From Roseovarius sp. ZX-A-9 (GTDB lineage: Bacteria > Pseudomonadota > Alphaproteobacteria > Rhodobacterales > Rhodobacteraceae), in NCBI RefSeq assembly GCF_028369135.1, contig NZ_JAPWHW010000004.1, forward strand, positions 62,001 to 126,000: 64,000 nucleotides of DNA. Reading direction: 5' to 3'. Numbering within the stretch: the stretch's first letter is position 1; the number at the start of each line of letters is the position of its first letter. Shown here piece after piece: positions 36,552-45,259 of the stretch. Both the position numbers and the translations under genes were made by a program. A model generated the notes under the pieces. The model saw only the letters and a program-made list of their open reading frames with translations. It was not told the origin of the DNA and ran no database searches.

Positions 36552-36577
36552 TGCAGCATGGTATGCTGCACGCGCAA
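36552..36577. promoter_or_regulatory. Palindrome with PhaR-like half-sites upstream of bdhA
   Basis: The perfect palindrome TGCAGCAT-GGT-ATGCTGCA (36552-36570) ends 28 bases before the bdhA start. It overlaps CTGC-N4-GCAA (36566-36577), one mismatch from the CTGC-N3/4-GCAG site described for Paracoccus PhaR, the polyhydroxybutyrate repressor. Control of this storage-polymer gene by PhaR is a reasonable inference. Confidence 0.4.
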
Positions 36578-36598
36578 TGTTTGATGGGAGTGCAGGAA

Positions 36599-37372
36599 AT
36601 GAGCGTTAAGGGCAAGACGGTAATCATCACCGGATCGAATTCGGGAATCGGCCTCGGCATCGCCAGGGAAATGGCACGCGCCGGGGCGCATGTCGTGCTC
36701 AACTCGTTCACCGATTCGGCCGACGACCACAAACTGGCAGCCGACATGGCCAGCGAATTCGACACCGATGTCCGCTATATTCAGGCCGACATGTCCAAGG
36801 GCGAGCAGTGCCGCGCGCTGATCGAAACCGCCGGCGCCTGCGATATCCTGATCAACAACGCCGGTATTCAGCATGTGGCCCCGATCGACGGTTTTCCGAC
36901 CGAAAAATGGGATGCGATCATCGCGATCAACCTGAATTCCGCCTTTCATACTACAGCCGCTGCGCTGCCAATGATGCGCAAGGCGGGCTGGGGCAGGGTG
37001 GTCAACATCGCCAGCGCCCACGGACTGACCGCGTCGCCCTTCAAATCGGCCTATGTCGCGGCGAAACATGGTATCGTCGGCTTTACCAAGGTCACCGCGC
37101 TCGAAACCGCGCAAGAGCCGATCACAGCCAACGCCATCTGTCCGGGTTACGTGCTTACGCCGCTGGTCGAGGCACAGATTCCCGACACGATGGAAAAATA
37201 TGAGATGAGCCGCGAGGACGTGATCAAGAAGGTCATGCTGGAGCGTCAACCGTCCAAGGAATTCGCCACCGTCGAGCAGCTTGGCGGCACGGCGCTGTTC
37301 CTGTGCTCGGACGCCGCGGCTCAGATCACCGGCACCACGATCAGTGTCGATGGCGGCTGGACCGCGCTCTGA
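36599..37372 (+). CDS. bdhA: 3-hydroxybutyrate dehydrogenase
   Basis: The 257-aa short-chain dehydrogenase has the NAD motif TGSNSGIGLGIA, NNAGIQH, catalytic Ser in NIASAHG and the YVAAK Tyr-Lys pair. The late CPGYVLTPLVEAQIPD segment is specific to 3-hydroxybutyrate dehydrogenases, which interconvert 3-hydroxybutyrate and acetoacetate when PHB is broken down. GGGAG sits eight bases before ATG 36599; an upstream ATG at 36551 lies in the palindrome and is rejected. A patatin-like gene follows 77 bp downstream, a pairing often seen with PHB metabolism. Confidence 0.94.
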   Translation: MSVKGKTVIITGSNSGIGLGIAREMARAGAHVVLNSFTDSADDHKLAADMASEFDTDVRYIQADMSKGEQCRALIETAGACDILINNAGIQHVAPIDGFPTEKWDAIIAINLNSAFHTTAAALPMMRKAGWGRVVNIASAHGLTASPFKSAYVAAKHGIVGFTKVTALETAQEPITANAICPGYVLTPLVEAQIPDTMEKYEMSREDVIKKVMLERQPSKEFATVEQLGGTALFLCSDAAAQITGTTISVDGGWTAL

Positions 37373-37449
37373 GGCTTCCCAAAGCTCATTCCAGCCTGTG
37401 AAATCTCCGCCGGAGACATCCTGCCTCTGGCCTTTCGAGGTCGCCTGAC

Positions 37450-38469
37450 ATGACAAAAAAGCGCATTAATCTGGCCCTGCAGGGCGGTGGCGCACACGGC
37501 GCTTTCACCTGGGGGGTGCTCGACCGACTGCTCGATGATGAAGACATCGAAGTGGCGGCGATTTCCGGCACGTCCGCAGGTGCGCTGAACGGCGCTGCCT
37601 TCAAGGCTGGCTGGGTGAAGGACGGGCGCGAAGGTGCTCGCGCCAATCTCGATTGGCTCTGGGGCCGGATGGGTGCGGTGCATGACATGCGCATGCCGGC
37701 CTGGATGGTCGGCGCGCTGTCCATGCCGGGCGTCGTCAGCTCGGCGTGGGAGCAATCCTGGCCCTATGCAATGACCGATACGCTTTCGCGCATGGTATCG
37801 CCCTATTCCTATGGTCCGTTCTACAGCAATCCGTTGCGCAGCGTTGTGGAAGCGTTCGAGTATGACAAGGTCTGCGCCGAGTCCGCGCCAAAGCTCTGTG
37901 TCGGCGCCACGAATGTTCACAACGGCAAGATCCGGGTGTTTACCGGCACCGAGATCAGCACCGATGCGCTGCTGGCCTCGGCCTGCCTGCCAACGCTGTT
38001 CCAGGCGGTGGAAATCGACGGCGCGCATTACTGGGATGGCGGCTATACCGGCAACCCCGCGCTCTTCCCGCTTTTCGGCGCCGATCTGCCCGCCGATATC
38101 CTGATCGTGAACATCAACCCGCTGGAACGCGCCGAGGTGCCGCGCAGCCCGCAGGACATCCAGAACCGGATCAACGAGATCAGCTTCAACAGCTCGCTTT
38201 TGCGTGAATTGCGCGCGATCTCCTTTGCGCAGCGGCTGCTGGACACCGGGCACGTCCCAGAGGGCGGGCTCAAGCGGCTCTTTGTGCACATGGTTGCCGA
38301 TGATGCGCTGATGCGAGAGCTGTCGGTCTCGACCAAGCTGACGCCGTCACCTTATCTGCTGGGCCAGTTGAAAGACGCAGGACGGGCGGCAGCAGACAAG
38401 TTTTTGCAGGCGCACAAGGACGATATTGGCCAGCGCGGCACCACCGATCTGACGGCGATGTTCAGCTAA
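37450..38469 (+). CDS. Patatin-like phospholipase family protein
   Basis: The 339-aa protein has the full patatin set: oxyanion-hole glycines LQGGGAHGAFTWG (residues ~9-22), nucleophile Ser42 in GTSAG and catalytic Asp196 in YWDGGYTGNP. These Ser-Asp lipases hydrolyse acyl esters. No signal peptide is seen. Standing directly after bdhA, it could act on intracellular PHB or on membrane lipids; sequence alone does not say which. Nothing is missing from the active site. It ends convergent with the DUF502 gene. Confidence 0.9.
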   Translation: MTKKRINLALQGGGAHGAFTWGVLDRLLDDEDIEVAAISGTSAGALNGAAFKAGWVKDGREGARANLDWLWGRMGAVHDMRMPAWMVGALSMPGVVSSAWEQSWPYAMTDTLSRMVSPYSYGPFYSNPLRSVVEAFEYDKVCAESAPKLCVGATNVHNGKIRVFTGTEISTDALLASACLPTLFQAVEIDGAHYWDGGYTGNPALFPLFGADLPADILIVNINPLERAEVPRSPQDIQNRINEISFNSSLLRELRAISFAQRLLDTGHVPEGGLKRLFVHMVADDALMRELSVSTKLTPSPYLLGQLKDAGRAAADKFLQAHKDDIGQRGTTDLTAMFS

Positions 38470-38602
38470 GGTGTTTTGCATCTGATCCGAACCGCATAGC
38501 AGACGCCTAACACCCACAAGATTGAAAGCGCGTGGGACCTTTGCCCACGGCCTGCTCCGGAAAAGTCGCAAGGGGTTCAGTGCGTGATGCACCGCGCCAG
38601 TG

Positions 38603-39301
38603 TCACTCTTCGTCGTCGGCTTTCTCTAGCTCGGCCGGTGTCTTGCTGCCCGGGTAGACCAGGCCTGCGGAAATCACCAGCTTAGCCGCGTCCTCGACCG
38701 TCATGTCCAGCTCGATCACGTCTTCGCGCGGGATGAACAGCAAAAAGCCCGAGGTAGGGTTCGGTGTGGTGGGCAGAAAGATACTCATCAGCTGACCGCC
38801 GGTTTCGGCCTTGCGCGTGATCTCTCCCTTGGCGGTGGTCGAAATGAACCCGATGGCCCAGATACCCTTGCGCGGATACTGGACAAGGCAGGCTTTCTCG
38901 AACGAGCGTTCGCTCTGCGCAAAGATCGTCTCGGCGATCTGTTTCACCCCGGAATAGATCGAACGCACGACCGGCATGCGGCCCACCAGGGATTCCGCGA
39001 ACCTGATCAGCGATTTTCCGATCAGCCCCTTGGCGATCCAGCCGACAATGATCGTGAAGACCAGGAAAAAGATGACACCGATGCCGCGCAGGTTAATGCC
39101 GATATATTTCTCGGGGCTGAACGTATAGGGCACCAGCGGCAGCACAACACCATCCACCCAGCCAATCAGCGTCCAGATCAGCCAGATCGTCAGCCCGACA
39201 GGCGCGATGACCACCAGACCGGTGAGAAAACTCGCGCGCAGCCGCGCCAGCAATCCGGGGCGGCGTGGGATGATCGGGTCTTCGTCGAAGGGTGTGTTCA
39301 T
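38603..39301 (-). CDS. DUF502 family membrane protein
   Basis: This 232-aa protein has two hydrophobic segments (LTGLVVIAPVGLTIWLIWTLIG, ~25-46, and GIGVIFFLVFTIIVGWIAKGL, ~75-95) and the DUF502 hallmark RMPVVRSIYSGVKQI. A soluble domain with FVYPRKG/GFISTT-like repeats (VQYPRKGIWAIGFIST) and FIPREDVIELDMTVEDAAKLVISAG follows. Function is unknown; the family is widespread in bacteria and plants. It has an acidic C-terminus (LEKADDEE). It is monocistronic with a 121-bp gap to psuG. Confidence 0.9.
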   Translation of the reverse strand: MNTPFDEDPIIPRRPGLLARLRASFLTGLVVIAPVGLTIWLIWTLIGWVDGVVLPLVPYTFSPEKYIGINLRGIGVIFFLVFTIIVGWIAKGLIGKSLIRFAESLVGRMPVVRSIYSGVKQIAETIFAQSERSFEKACLVQYPRKGIWAIGFISTTAKGEITRKAETGGQLMSIFLPTTPNPTSGFLLFIPREDVIELDMTVEDAAKLVISAGLVYPGSKTPAELEKADDEE

Positions 39302-39422
39302 CGGGCCTATTGTTCCATCAGACTGCCGTTATCTAAGCGTAATTGTCGCAGGCGGCAATGGGCAGGGGTGGGGGCAACCGGACAATATGGCCAATGGCGC
39401 CTCCGCTGCGCCCGGCCTGCGA

Positions 39423-40337
39423 TCAACTGTGCCGCGCCGCGATGCAAAGGGCGATTTCCGCGGCAAGTCGTGCGTTGTTCCGGACCAGCGCAATATTGGC
39501 AGCGAGCGATCGGCCTTCGGTCAGCACGAAGAGGCGATCTAGCAAGAAGGGCGTCACCGCCTTGCCCGAGATTCCGCGCGCGGCAGCGTCCTCCGTCGCC
39601 TGCGCGATGAGCGGGGCGAGAACCTCTGCCGGGATTTCATCGGCAGCCGGCACCGGATTGGCCACCAGTTGCCCGCCGGGCAGACCCAATGCGGCACGCG
39701 CCAGATGTGTCGCGGCAATCGCGTCCGCGCTGTCCATGCGTAGCGGTGCGGGCAGGGTCGAGCGTGCCGACCAGAAGGCGGGCAGATCATCCTGCCCGTA
39801 GGCGATGACCGGAACGCCCAAGGTTTCCAGCACTTCCAGCGTCTTGGGGAGATCGAGAATCGCCTTGGCACCGGCAGAAACCACCGTGACAGCGGTCTGC
39901 GCCAATTCCTGCAGATCGGCAGAGATGTCGAACGTGTGTTCGGCACCGACATGCACGCCGCCGATCCCGCCGGTCGCGAATACGGCGATGCCTGCCTGTG
40001 CCGCGGCGATCATCGTGGCGGCCACGGTGGTGGAGCCGGTGCCGCCAGAGGCCATGCACACGGCCAGATCGGCCCGGCTGAGCTTGCGCGCGTCTGGAAC
40101 CTGCGCCAGCCAGTTCAGTTGATCAGGGGACAGCCCGATAAGTAGCGCGCCTTCGATTACCGCGATGGTGGCCGGAACCGCGCCCGCCTTACGCACGATA
40201 TCCTCAACCGCGCGCGCGGTTTCCAGGTTTTGCGGATAGGGCATGCCGTGGGTGATGATCGTGCTTTCCAGCGCAACGATGGGAACCCCGTTTTCGCGCG
40301 CGGTTCGGACCTCGTCGGACCAGTGCAGTAGACTCAT
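39423..40337 (-). CDS. psuG: Pseudouridine-5'-phosphate glycosidase
   Basis: The 304-aa protein has the family landmarks VALESTIITHGMPYPQN, MASGGTGSTTVAATM, FATGGIGGVHVGAEHTFDISADL and AKAILDLPKTLEVLETLGVPVI. It splits pseudouridine-5'-phosphate to uracil and ribose-5-phosphate in the cytoplasm. The kinase that makes its substrate is usually adjacent (PsuK, PfkB family) but is absent. A short in-frame tail ending in TGA overlaps the psuG ATG (see findings), which may be all that is left of it. The family's metal-binding and catalytic regions look intact. Confidence 0.94.
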   Translation of the reverse strand: MSLLHWSDEVRTARENGVPIVALESTIITHGMPYPQNLETARAVEDIVRKAGAVPATIAVIEGALLIGLSPDQLNWLAQVPDARKLSRADLAVCMASGGTGSTTVAATMIAAAQAGIAVFATGGIGGVHVGAEHTFDISADLQELAQTAVTVVSAGAKAILDLPKTLEVLETLGVPVIAYGQDDLPAFWSARSTLPAPLRMDSADAIAATHLARAALGLPGGQLVANPVPAADEIPAEVLAPLIAQATEDAAARGISGKAVTPFLLDRLFVLTEGRSLAANIALVRNNARLAAEIALCIAARHS

Positions 40338-40459
40338 GTGGCTATCTCCCCGGAAACAAAGGTGGCAGCGGCATCAAGCGCGTGGGCCAGCGTGGTGGCA
40401 TGGTCTGCCTGTCTGGCGACATGCCCCGTTTGTGGCGCGCCCGCGCCCCCGGCACAAGC

Positions 40460-41281
40460 CTAGTGGGGCACCGCAAAGGTCAGCGACGCCCAGAGCGTTT
40501 CCCAAACCGCACCGTGGGCCTCGGCTACGGCCGGCGCGGGCACGCGCAGCACCACATTGTCGAGCAGGTAGGCGTGCCCCGGCCGTACCGGAATCTGTGC
40601 AATGCCGGCATCATCCGTGCGGATAGTTGTTACAACGACAGTGCCATCCGGCGCGCGCTCGAATATCTCGACCTGCGCATCGGCGCGTGGCGCATCCTGA
40701 TACAATACCTGAACCGGCAGCGGGCCGGTTTCGCTGCGCGTATAGGGGTTTTGGAGGGCGACGATTTCTATTTCCAGCCCGGTGGCGCGGTCTGCCCCCA
40801 TACCTGCACCGATCGCGATCAGGCTCTTGGCGTAGCGGGTGTAGACTTCGGTGAAATCCGCGTCGGGTAGATCACGCGCCCGGTGCCGTGCCTGGATATC
40901 CGCAAAGCTCTTGTGCTCGGCAAACTGCGCAAATTTCTCCCACGTCTTGTAGCGTACTTCGCTGGCTGTCGATTGGTAGGTCAGCACCATCAATCCGGCC
41001 TCGGGCGCCGCCAGGTTAAGTGCCGGATTGTCACCCGCTCGCCCGGTAACGGGGGTTACATTGCCGCCCATGCGCCAGTCGAACCGGATGATACGCCGGT
41101 CGAAATAGGCCAGCGTGATGCCCTCGAAATGCTGCCCGTTGCGCAAAGATGCGGTCAGCGGCGCACCGGTTTCGACTTGAAACTCCTGCGGTTCGATCCA
41201 AAACTCGTGTGCGACAGCGGCGCGCGGCGCGGCACCGGCAATGAGCAGGCAGGCGAGCAGCGTGAACATAACATTTTTCAT
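40460..41281 (-). CDS. DUF4198 periplasmic protein
   Basis: From Met at 41281 the product is 273 aa: a signal peptide (MFTLLACLLIAGAAPRAAVA) followed by HEFWIEP, the characteristic DUF4198 start, where the His immediately after cleavage is a likely metal ligand. DUF4198 proteins accompany nickel or cobalt transport systems. The C-terminal half has the beta-rich V-QVLYQDAPRADAQVEIFE pattern and RTDDAGIAQIPV of an Ig-like carboxypeptidase-regulatory fold. It is head-to-head with a HupE/UreJ-like gene, and the two ATG codons overlap by two bases. MFTL at 41269 is an alternative start. Confidence 0.82.
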   Translation of the reverse strand: MKNVMFTLLACLLIAGAAPRAAVAHEFWIEPQEFQVETGAPLTASLRNGQHFEGITLAYFDRRIIRFDWRMGGNVTPVTGRAGDNPALNLAAPEAGLMVLTYQSTASEVRYKTWEKFAQFAEHKSFADIQARHRARDLPDADFTEVYTRYAKSLIAIGAGMGADRATGLEIEIVALQNPYTRSETGPLPVQVLYQDAPRADAQVEIFERAPDGTVVVTTIRTDDAGIAQIPVRPGHAYLLDNVVLRVPAPAVAEAHGAVWETLWASLTFAVPH

Positions 41282-42407
41282 GAAGACCAAACTGTACTGG
41301 CAGGCGGCCCTGTCAAGCCTGATCGTGATCTGGTCGCTCTGTACCGCGTCAGCGCATGAGGTGTCGCCCAGCATCGCCGATCTGACTATCGGGGCCGGGA
41401 CTGCGGTGCTGGAGCTTCAGATGAATGCCGAGGCTTTCATCGCCGGGATCAATCTGGATGACGTCACCGACACCAATGAGACAGACCTGTCGGATCGTTA
41501 CGATACCCTGCGGGCGCTGCCGCCCGAGGTGCTGGCAGAGCAGCTTCGCGCTGTCTGGCCTGATCTGGCCATCGGTATCGCACTGCGGGCAGGGGCGGAT
41601 GCCATTCCGCTGAGCCTTGAGCGGGTCGAGGTCGATCAGATCGGCAATACAGACCTGCCGCGCCGGACCACGCTGACCTTGCAGGGTGCGGTGCCTGTTG
41701 GGGCCTCTACGCTGGTTCTGGCGTGGGGCGCGGGCTTTGGCGAGCTGGTGCTGCGCCAGCAGGGGGTGGCAGAGCCCTATACCGGCTTTATCAGGGGAGG
41801 CGCGCAAAGTGACGAGATCGCCATTCAAGGTGGCGGCGCACAAAGCGGTTGGCAGGCCTTTGCGGGATACGTTCCCGTCGGTTTCGATCATATCCTGCCC
41901 AAAGGGCTCGATCATATCCTGTTCGTGCTTGGATTGTTTTTCCTGTCGGCACGGTTGGGGCCGTTGTTGTGGCAGGTCACCGCCTTTACGGCGGCGCACA
42001 CGGTGACGCTGGCGCTGGGCGCGCTGGGCTGGGTCAATGTGCCCGGCAGCATTGTCGAGCCATTGATCGCCGCCTCAATCACCTATGTCGCGGTCGAAAA
42101 TATTCTGGCGCGCGGGCTGACCCCTTGGCGGCCTGTCGTGGTGTTCTGTTTCGGGCTCTTGCACGGGCTGGGCTTTGCCAGCGTGCTGGGCGAGTTCGGC
42201 TTGCCTCCGGATCAGTTCATCCCGGCGCTGATAGGGTTCAACGTGGGCGTCGAGTTGGGGCAGCTGACCGTGATTGCGCTGGCGTTCCTGGCGGTCGGCG
42301 TGTGGTTCCGCAATAAGGATTGGTACCGCGCCCGGATCGCGGTCCCGGCGTCATGTGTGATTGCAGCTGTCGGGGTGTATTGGTTCATGGAGCGTGTCTT
42401 CCTCTGA
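41280..42407 (+). CDS. HupE/UreJ family membrane protein
   Basis: From ATG 41280 the protein is 375 aa. A signal peptide ends near TASAHEVSPS, a periplasmic domain of about 170 residues follows, and then six or so helices with the HupE signature. That signature is GYVPVGFDHILPKGLDHILFVLGLFF and FTAAHTVTLAL, then VENIL, FGLLHGLGFASVLGEFGL and GFNVGVELGQL. The clustered His/Asp in the helices suits nickel or cobalt transport, the role of HupE. No hydrogenase or urease genes are near. With divergent DUF4198 it forms a probable metal-uptake pair. Confidence 0.85.
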   Translation: MKTKLYWQAALSSLIVIWSLCTASAHEVSPSIADLTIGAGTAVLELQMNAEAFIAGINLDDVTDTNETDLSDRYDTLRALPPEVLAEQLRAVWPDLAIGIALRAGADAIPLSLERVEVDQIGNTDLPRRTTLTLQGAVPVGASTLVLAWGAGFGELVLRQQGVAEPYTGFIRGGAQSDEIAIQGGGAQSGWQAFAGYVPVGFDHILPKGLDHILFVLGLFFLSARLGPLLWQVTAFTAAHTVTLALGALGWVNVPGSIVEPLIAASITYVAVENILARGLTPWRPVVVFCFGLLHGLGFASVLGEFGLPPDQFIPALIGFNVGVELGQLTVIALAFLAVGVWFRNKDWYRARIAVPASCVIAAVGVYWFMERVFL

Positions 42408-42493
42408 GGTGCGCCGTGCCGTAGCCGTGCCGTAAAGGCATATAGCGATACGCGCCCCACGGCCTGCGATGACTCGGTCGGATCGCTTGCCTC

Positions 42494-42522
42494 TTGCGCT
42501 CGGTAAAGGGCCAGTCTATACG
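42494..42522 (+). promoter_or_regulatory. Predicted sigma70 promoter of rpsB-tsf
   Basis: TTGCGC (42494-42499) and TATACG (42517-42522) are separated by 17 bp; transcription would start near 42529 and leave a leader of about 115 nt. Confidence 0.5.
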
Positions 42523-42542
42523 CGCCGCACTAGAAATCCGCA

Positions 42543-42615
42543 GGTACGGGCGGGCCAATGGGGGAGACATCCCTGTTTGTCCACCGGTTGAGGCATCCGC
42601 CTCTCTCTCCGTACC
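42543..42615 (+). promoter_or_regulatory. Structured rpsB leader (possible S2 autoregulatory element)
   Basis: GGTACGG (42543-42549) pairs perfectly with CCGTACC (42609-42615), closing a 59-nt domain that contains a GAGGC-ATCC-GCCTC hairpin (42590-42603). It ends 27 bases before the rpsB ATG. Ribosomal protein S2 is known to control its own operon through leader RNA in several bacteria. Confidence 0.4.
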
Positions 42616-42642
42616 GAGGCGAAAACCGGAAAAGGAAACGAC

Positions 42643-43464
42643 ATGGCTCTTCCCGAGTTCACCATGCGCCAGCTGCTTGAAGCCGGCGTTCACTTTGGCC
42701 ACCAGACGCAACGCTGGAACCCCCGCATGGGCGAGTTCATCTACGGCGCGCGCAACGGCATCCACATCATGGATCTGACGCAGACCGTTCCCATGCTGGA
42801 CGCGGCACTGAACGTCGTCCGCGAGACAGTCGCCAAGAACGGCCGCATCCTGTTTGTCGGCACCAAGCGTCAGGCGGCAGCACCCATCGCCGAAGCGGCC
42901 GAGAAATGCGCGCAGTATTACATGAACCACCGCTGGCTGGGCGGCACGCTGACCAACTGGCAGACCGTGTCGAAATCCATCCACCGTTTGAAAGAGATCG
43001 ACGAATCGCTGGAAGGCGGCGCCGAAGGCCTGACGAAGAAAGAGCGTCTGGGCATTGAGCGCGACCAGAGCAAACTGGAAGCATCGCTGGGCGGCATCCG
43101 CGAAATGGGCGGCGTTCCTGATCTGCTGTTCGTCATCGACGTTAAAAAAGAAGCCCTGGCCGTTGCCGAAGCCAACAAGCTGGGCATTCCGGTCGTTGCT
43201 GTCGTCGACACCAACTGCTCGCCCGACGGGATCGATTACATCATCCCCGGCAACGACGACGCGGCCCGTGCCATCGCGCTCTATTGCGATCTGGTCAGCC
43301 GTGCGGCGCTGGACGGTATGTCGGCCCAGCTGGGCGCTGCCGGTGTTGATATCGGCGCGATGGAACAGGCCCCGGTCGAAGAGATCCTCGAGCCTGCCGC
43401 AGCAGAAGAGCCCGCGGCCGACGCAGCCCCCGCTGCGGAAGTGACGGAAGAGGCCAAGGCGTAA
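42643..43464 (+). CDS. rpsB: 30S ribosomal protein S2
   Basis: The 273-aa protein contains S2 signatures [32 protein letters not shown] and [27 protein letters not shown]. It is a small-subunit protein at the back of the 30S head-body junction. The Ala/Glu-rich C-terminal extension (about 40 residues) is usual in alphaproteobacteria. AAAGGAAACGAC precedes the ATG. It is followed 86 bp later by tsf, the conserved rpsB-tsf pair, and its leader is structured. Confidence 0.98.
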   Translation: MALPEFTMRQLLEAGVHFGHQTQRWNPRMGEFIYGARNGIHIMDLTQTVPMLDAALNVVRETVAKNGRILFVGTKRQAAAPIAEAAEKCAQYYMNHRWLGGTLTNWQTVSKSIHRLKEIDESLEGGAEGLTKKERLGIERDQSKLEASLGGIREMGGVPDLLFVIDVKKEALAVAEANKLGIPVVAVVDTNCSPDGIDYIIPGNDDAARAIALYCDLVSRAALDGMSAQLGAAGVDIGAMEQAPVEEILEPAAAEEPAADAAPAAEVTEEAKA

Positions 43465-43550
43465 CGCCAAGGCACCCCGCCGCGACACTGAAAACCGAGG
43501 GGGTGGCAATCGCTGCCCCCCATCCGATTTGAATTCTGAGGAGAGCCACA

Positions 43551-44423
43551 ATGGCGATTACCGCTGCAATGGTAAAAGAGCTGCGCGACACCACCGGCGC
43601 CGGCATGATGGACGCGAAAAAGGCACTGACCGAAACCGACGGCGACATGGAGGCAGCTGTTGATTGGCTGCGCACCAAGGGTCTGGCCAAAGCCGCCAAG
43701 AAATCGGGCCGCACCGCGGCTGAGGGCCTCGTGGCCGTCAAGGTCGAAGGCGGACGTGGCGTCGCGGTCGAAATCAACTCCGAGACCGATTTCGTTGGCA
43801 AGAACGCCGAGTTTCAGGCGATGGTCGGTAGCGTCGCAGACGCCGCCGTGAAGGCCGCTGACATTGATGCGCTGAAGGCCACCGATCTGGGCGGCAAGAC
43901 CGTCGAAGAGACCATCACCGCCAAGATCGCCACCATCGGCGAAAACATGTCGCTGCGTCGGATGGCGTCGGTGACCGGTGATGCCGTCGTGTCCTATGTC
44001 CACAATGCCGCCGCAGACGGCATGGGCAAGATCGGCGTTCTGGTCGCGCTCAAGGGCGATGAAACTTTCGGCAAGCAGGTCGCGATGCATATTGCCGCCA
44101 CCAACCCCGCCGCGCTCAACGAGGCGGAGCTGGATTCGGCCGTTGTTGAAAAGGAACGCCAGGTTCAAATGGATATCGCTCGCGAGAGCGGCAAGCCCGA
44201 GCAGGTCATCGAGAAGATGATCATGGGCCGGATGAAGAAATTCATCGCGGAATCCACGCTCATGGGTCAGTCCTTTGTGATGAACCCTGACCTGACGGTC
44301 GAAGCGGCCGCCAGGGAAGCAGGCGCCGAGATCACCGGGTTCGTCCGGCTCGAAGTCGGCGAAGGCATCGAAGTCGAGAAAGAAGACTTTGCCGCAGAAG
44401 TCGCCAAGACCGCCAAGGGCTGA
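43551..44423 (+). CDS. tsf: Translation elongation factor Ts
   Basis: The 290-aa guanine-nucleotide exchange factor for EF-Tu has the N-terminal UBA-like helices with [20 protein letters not shown] and the core [12 protein letters not shown], with [16 protein letters not shown] and a second subdomain in the C-terminal half. Length is normal. GAGGAGAG sits upstream of the start. An intrinsic terminator lies about 30 bp after the stop, so rpsB-tsf is a two-gene operon. Confidence 0.98.
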   Translation: MAITAAMVKELRDTTGAGMMDAKKALTETDGDMEAAVDWLRTKGLAKAAKKSGRTAAEGLVAVKVEGGRGVAVEINSETDFVGKNAEFQAMVGSVADAAVKAADIDALKATDLGGKTVEETITAKIATIGENMSLRRMASVTGDAVVSYVHNAAADGMGKIGVLVALKGDETFGKQVAMHIAATNPAALNEAELDSAVVEKERQVQMDIARESGKPEQVIEKMIMGRMKKFIAESTLMGQSFVMNPDLTVEAAAREAGAEITGFVRLEVGEGIEVEKEDFAAEVAKTAKG

Positions 44424-44450
44424 GCCTTCGGCGTCAGACCGTGAATTCAG

Positions 44451-44484
44451 GGAGCGGGCCGAAAGACTCGCTCCTTTTCATTTT
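44451..44484 (+). terminator. Intrinsic terminator of rpsB-tsf
   Basis: GGAGCG (44451-44456) pairs with CGCTCC (44469-44474) and is followed by TTTTCATTTT, 27 bases after the tsf stop. A further weak inverted repeat CCGAGTC/GACTCGG lies at about 44510-44552 in the otherwise empty stretch up to 44668. Confidence 0.75.
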
Positions 44485-44668
44485 GAGCCGGGGGCTTGCG
44501 AGGGCGAGCCCGAGTCTTGCATTGCCCTTTACGGGCCAAGTCCGCAGGACTCGGTCTACACCAGAGCAGCCGCCACCACAGATATCAAATTGAAGGACGT
44601 GTAGCGCACACCGCGATCCTGCGGCGATTTCCCCGCTTCGAACCTCACCGGTGCGCAATCATCTCTTG

Positions 44669-45259
44669 TTAGCTGACCTTTTTCTTCCGCCGCCGTAGCG
44701 TTGTCAGACCCGCGACACCCGAAAGCAGTAGAAGTCCCCCGGCCGGCAGCGGAACGGCAGACAATGGGGTCGTAACCACTGTGAGGCTTTGATTCCCAGG
44801 AAGGGCGGTGACGAATATCCCGGTCGATATTCCAAGGCTGGCAAAGTCGCCGCCTACGGAAGCCTGCCCGAATAACTTGGTGCCGCTCGTATATGCGTCT
44901 GGCAACTGGATTTGAATATTGGATCCATTACGAAAAAAGGCGACTTGCCCGCCCGCATCGAAAGATCCAAACGAAATCGCGCCTGTACCGAAAGGTGTCA
45001 AAACACCGGAAAATTCATACCTATCAACGTCGCTCTCAAACGGTGTCTCAACGAAAACCTCTCCATTCGACGGCAAAAAACCATTCACATCGATGCTGTT
45101 GGAGAGGGTTAACACCGAACCAAATGAAGAAATATCAAGGCTTCCTTCGATCGTGAGAAGAACATCAGTATTGCGTTCCGAAAGCGTCGCAATGACCGAA
45201 GCTTGGGCAACTGTCGCAGTCAGCACCAACGTAAAAACAGAAATTAGATACTTCATCAA
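44669..45259 (-). CDS. VPLPA-CTERM sorting-domain protein
   Basis: This 196-aa protein has a signal peptide (MKYLISVFTLVLTATVAQAS), a beta-rich, cysteine-free middle and a C-terminal sorting signal: VPLPAGG, a hydrophobic LLLLSGVAGLTTL helix, and the basic cluster RRRKKK. This is the VPLPA variant of PEP-CTERM, handled by an exosortase, which cleaves and anchors or releases such proteins, often with exopolysaccharide. No exosortase or polysaccharide genes are in the window. Base composition is AT-richer than flanking core genes. Function of the passenger domain is unknown. Confidence 0.85.
   Translation of the reverse strand: MMKYLISVFTLVLTATVAQASVIATLSERNTDVLLTIEGSLDISSFGSVLTLSNSIDVNGFLPSNGEVFVETPFESDVDRYEFSGVLTPFGTGAISFGSFDAGGQVAFFRNGSNIQIQLPDAYTSGTKLFGQASVGGDFASLGISTGIFVTALPGNQSLTVVTTPLSAVPLPAGGLLLLSGVAGLTTLRRRKKKVS

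Noticed and set aside
41280..42407. HupE-like gene as marker of a hydrogenase cluster
   Set aside because: No hydrogenase or urease structural or maturation genes occur in the window.
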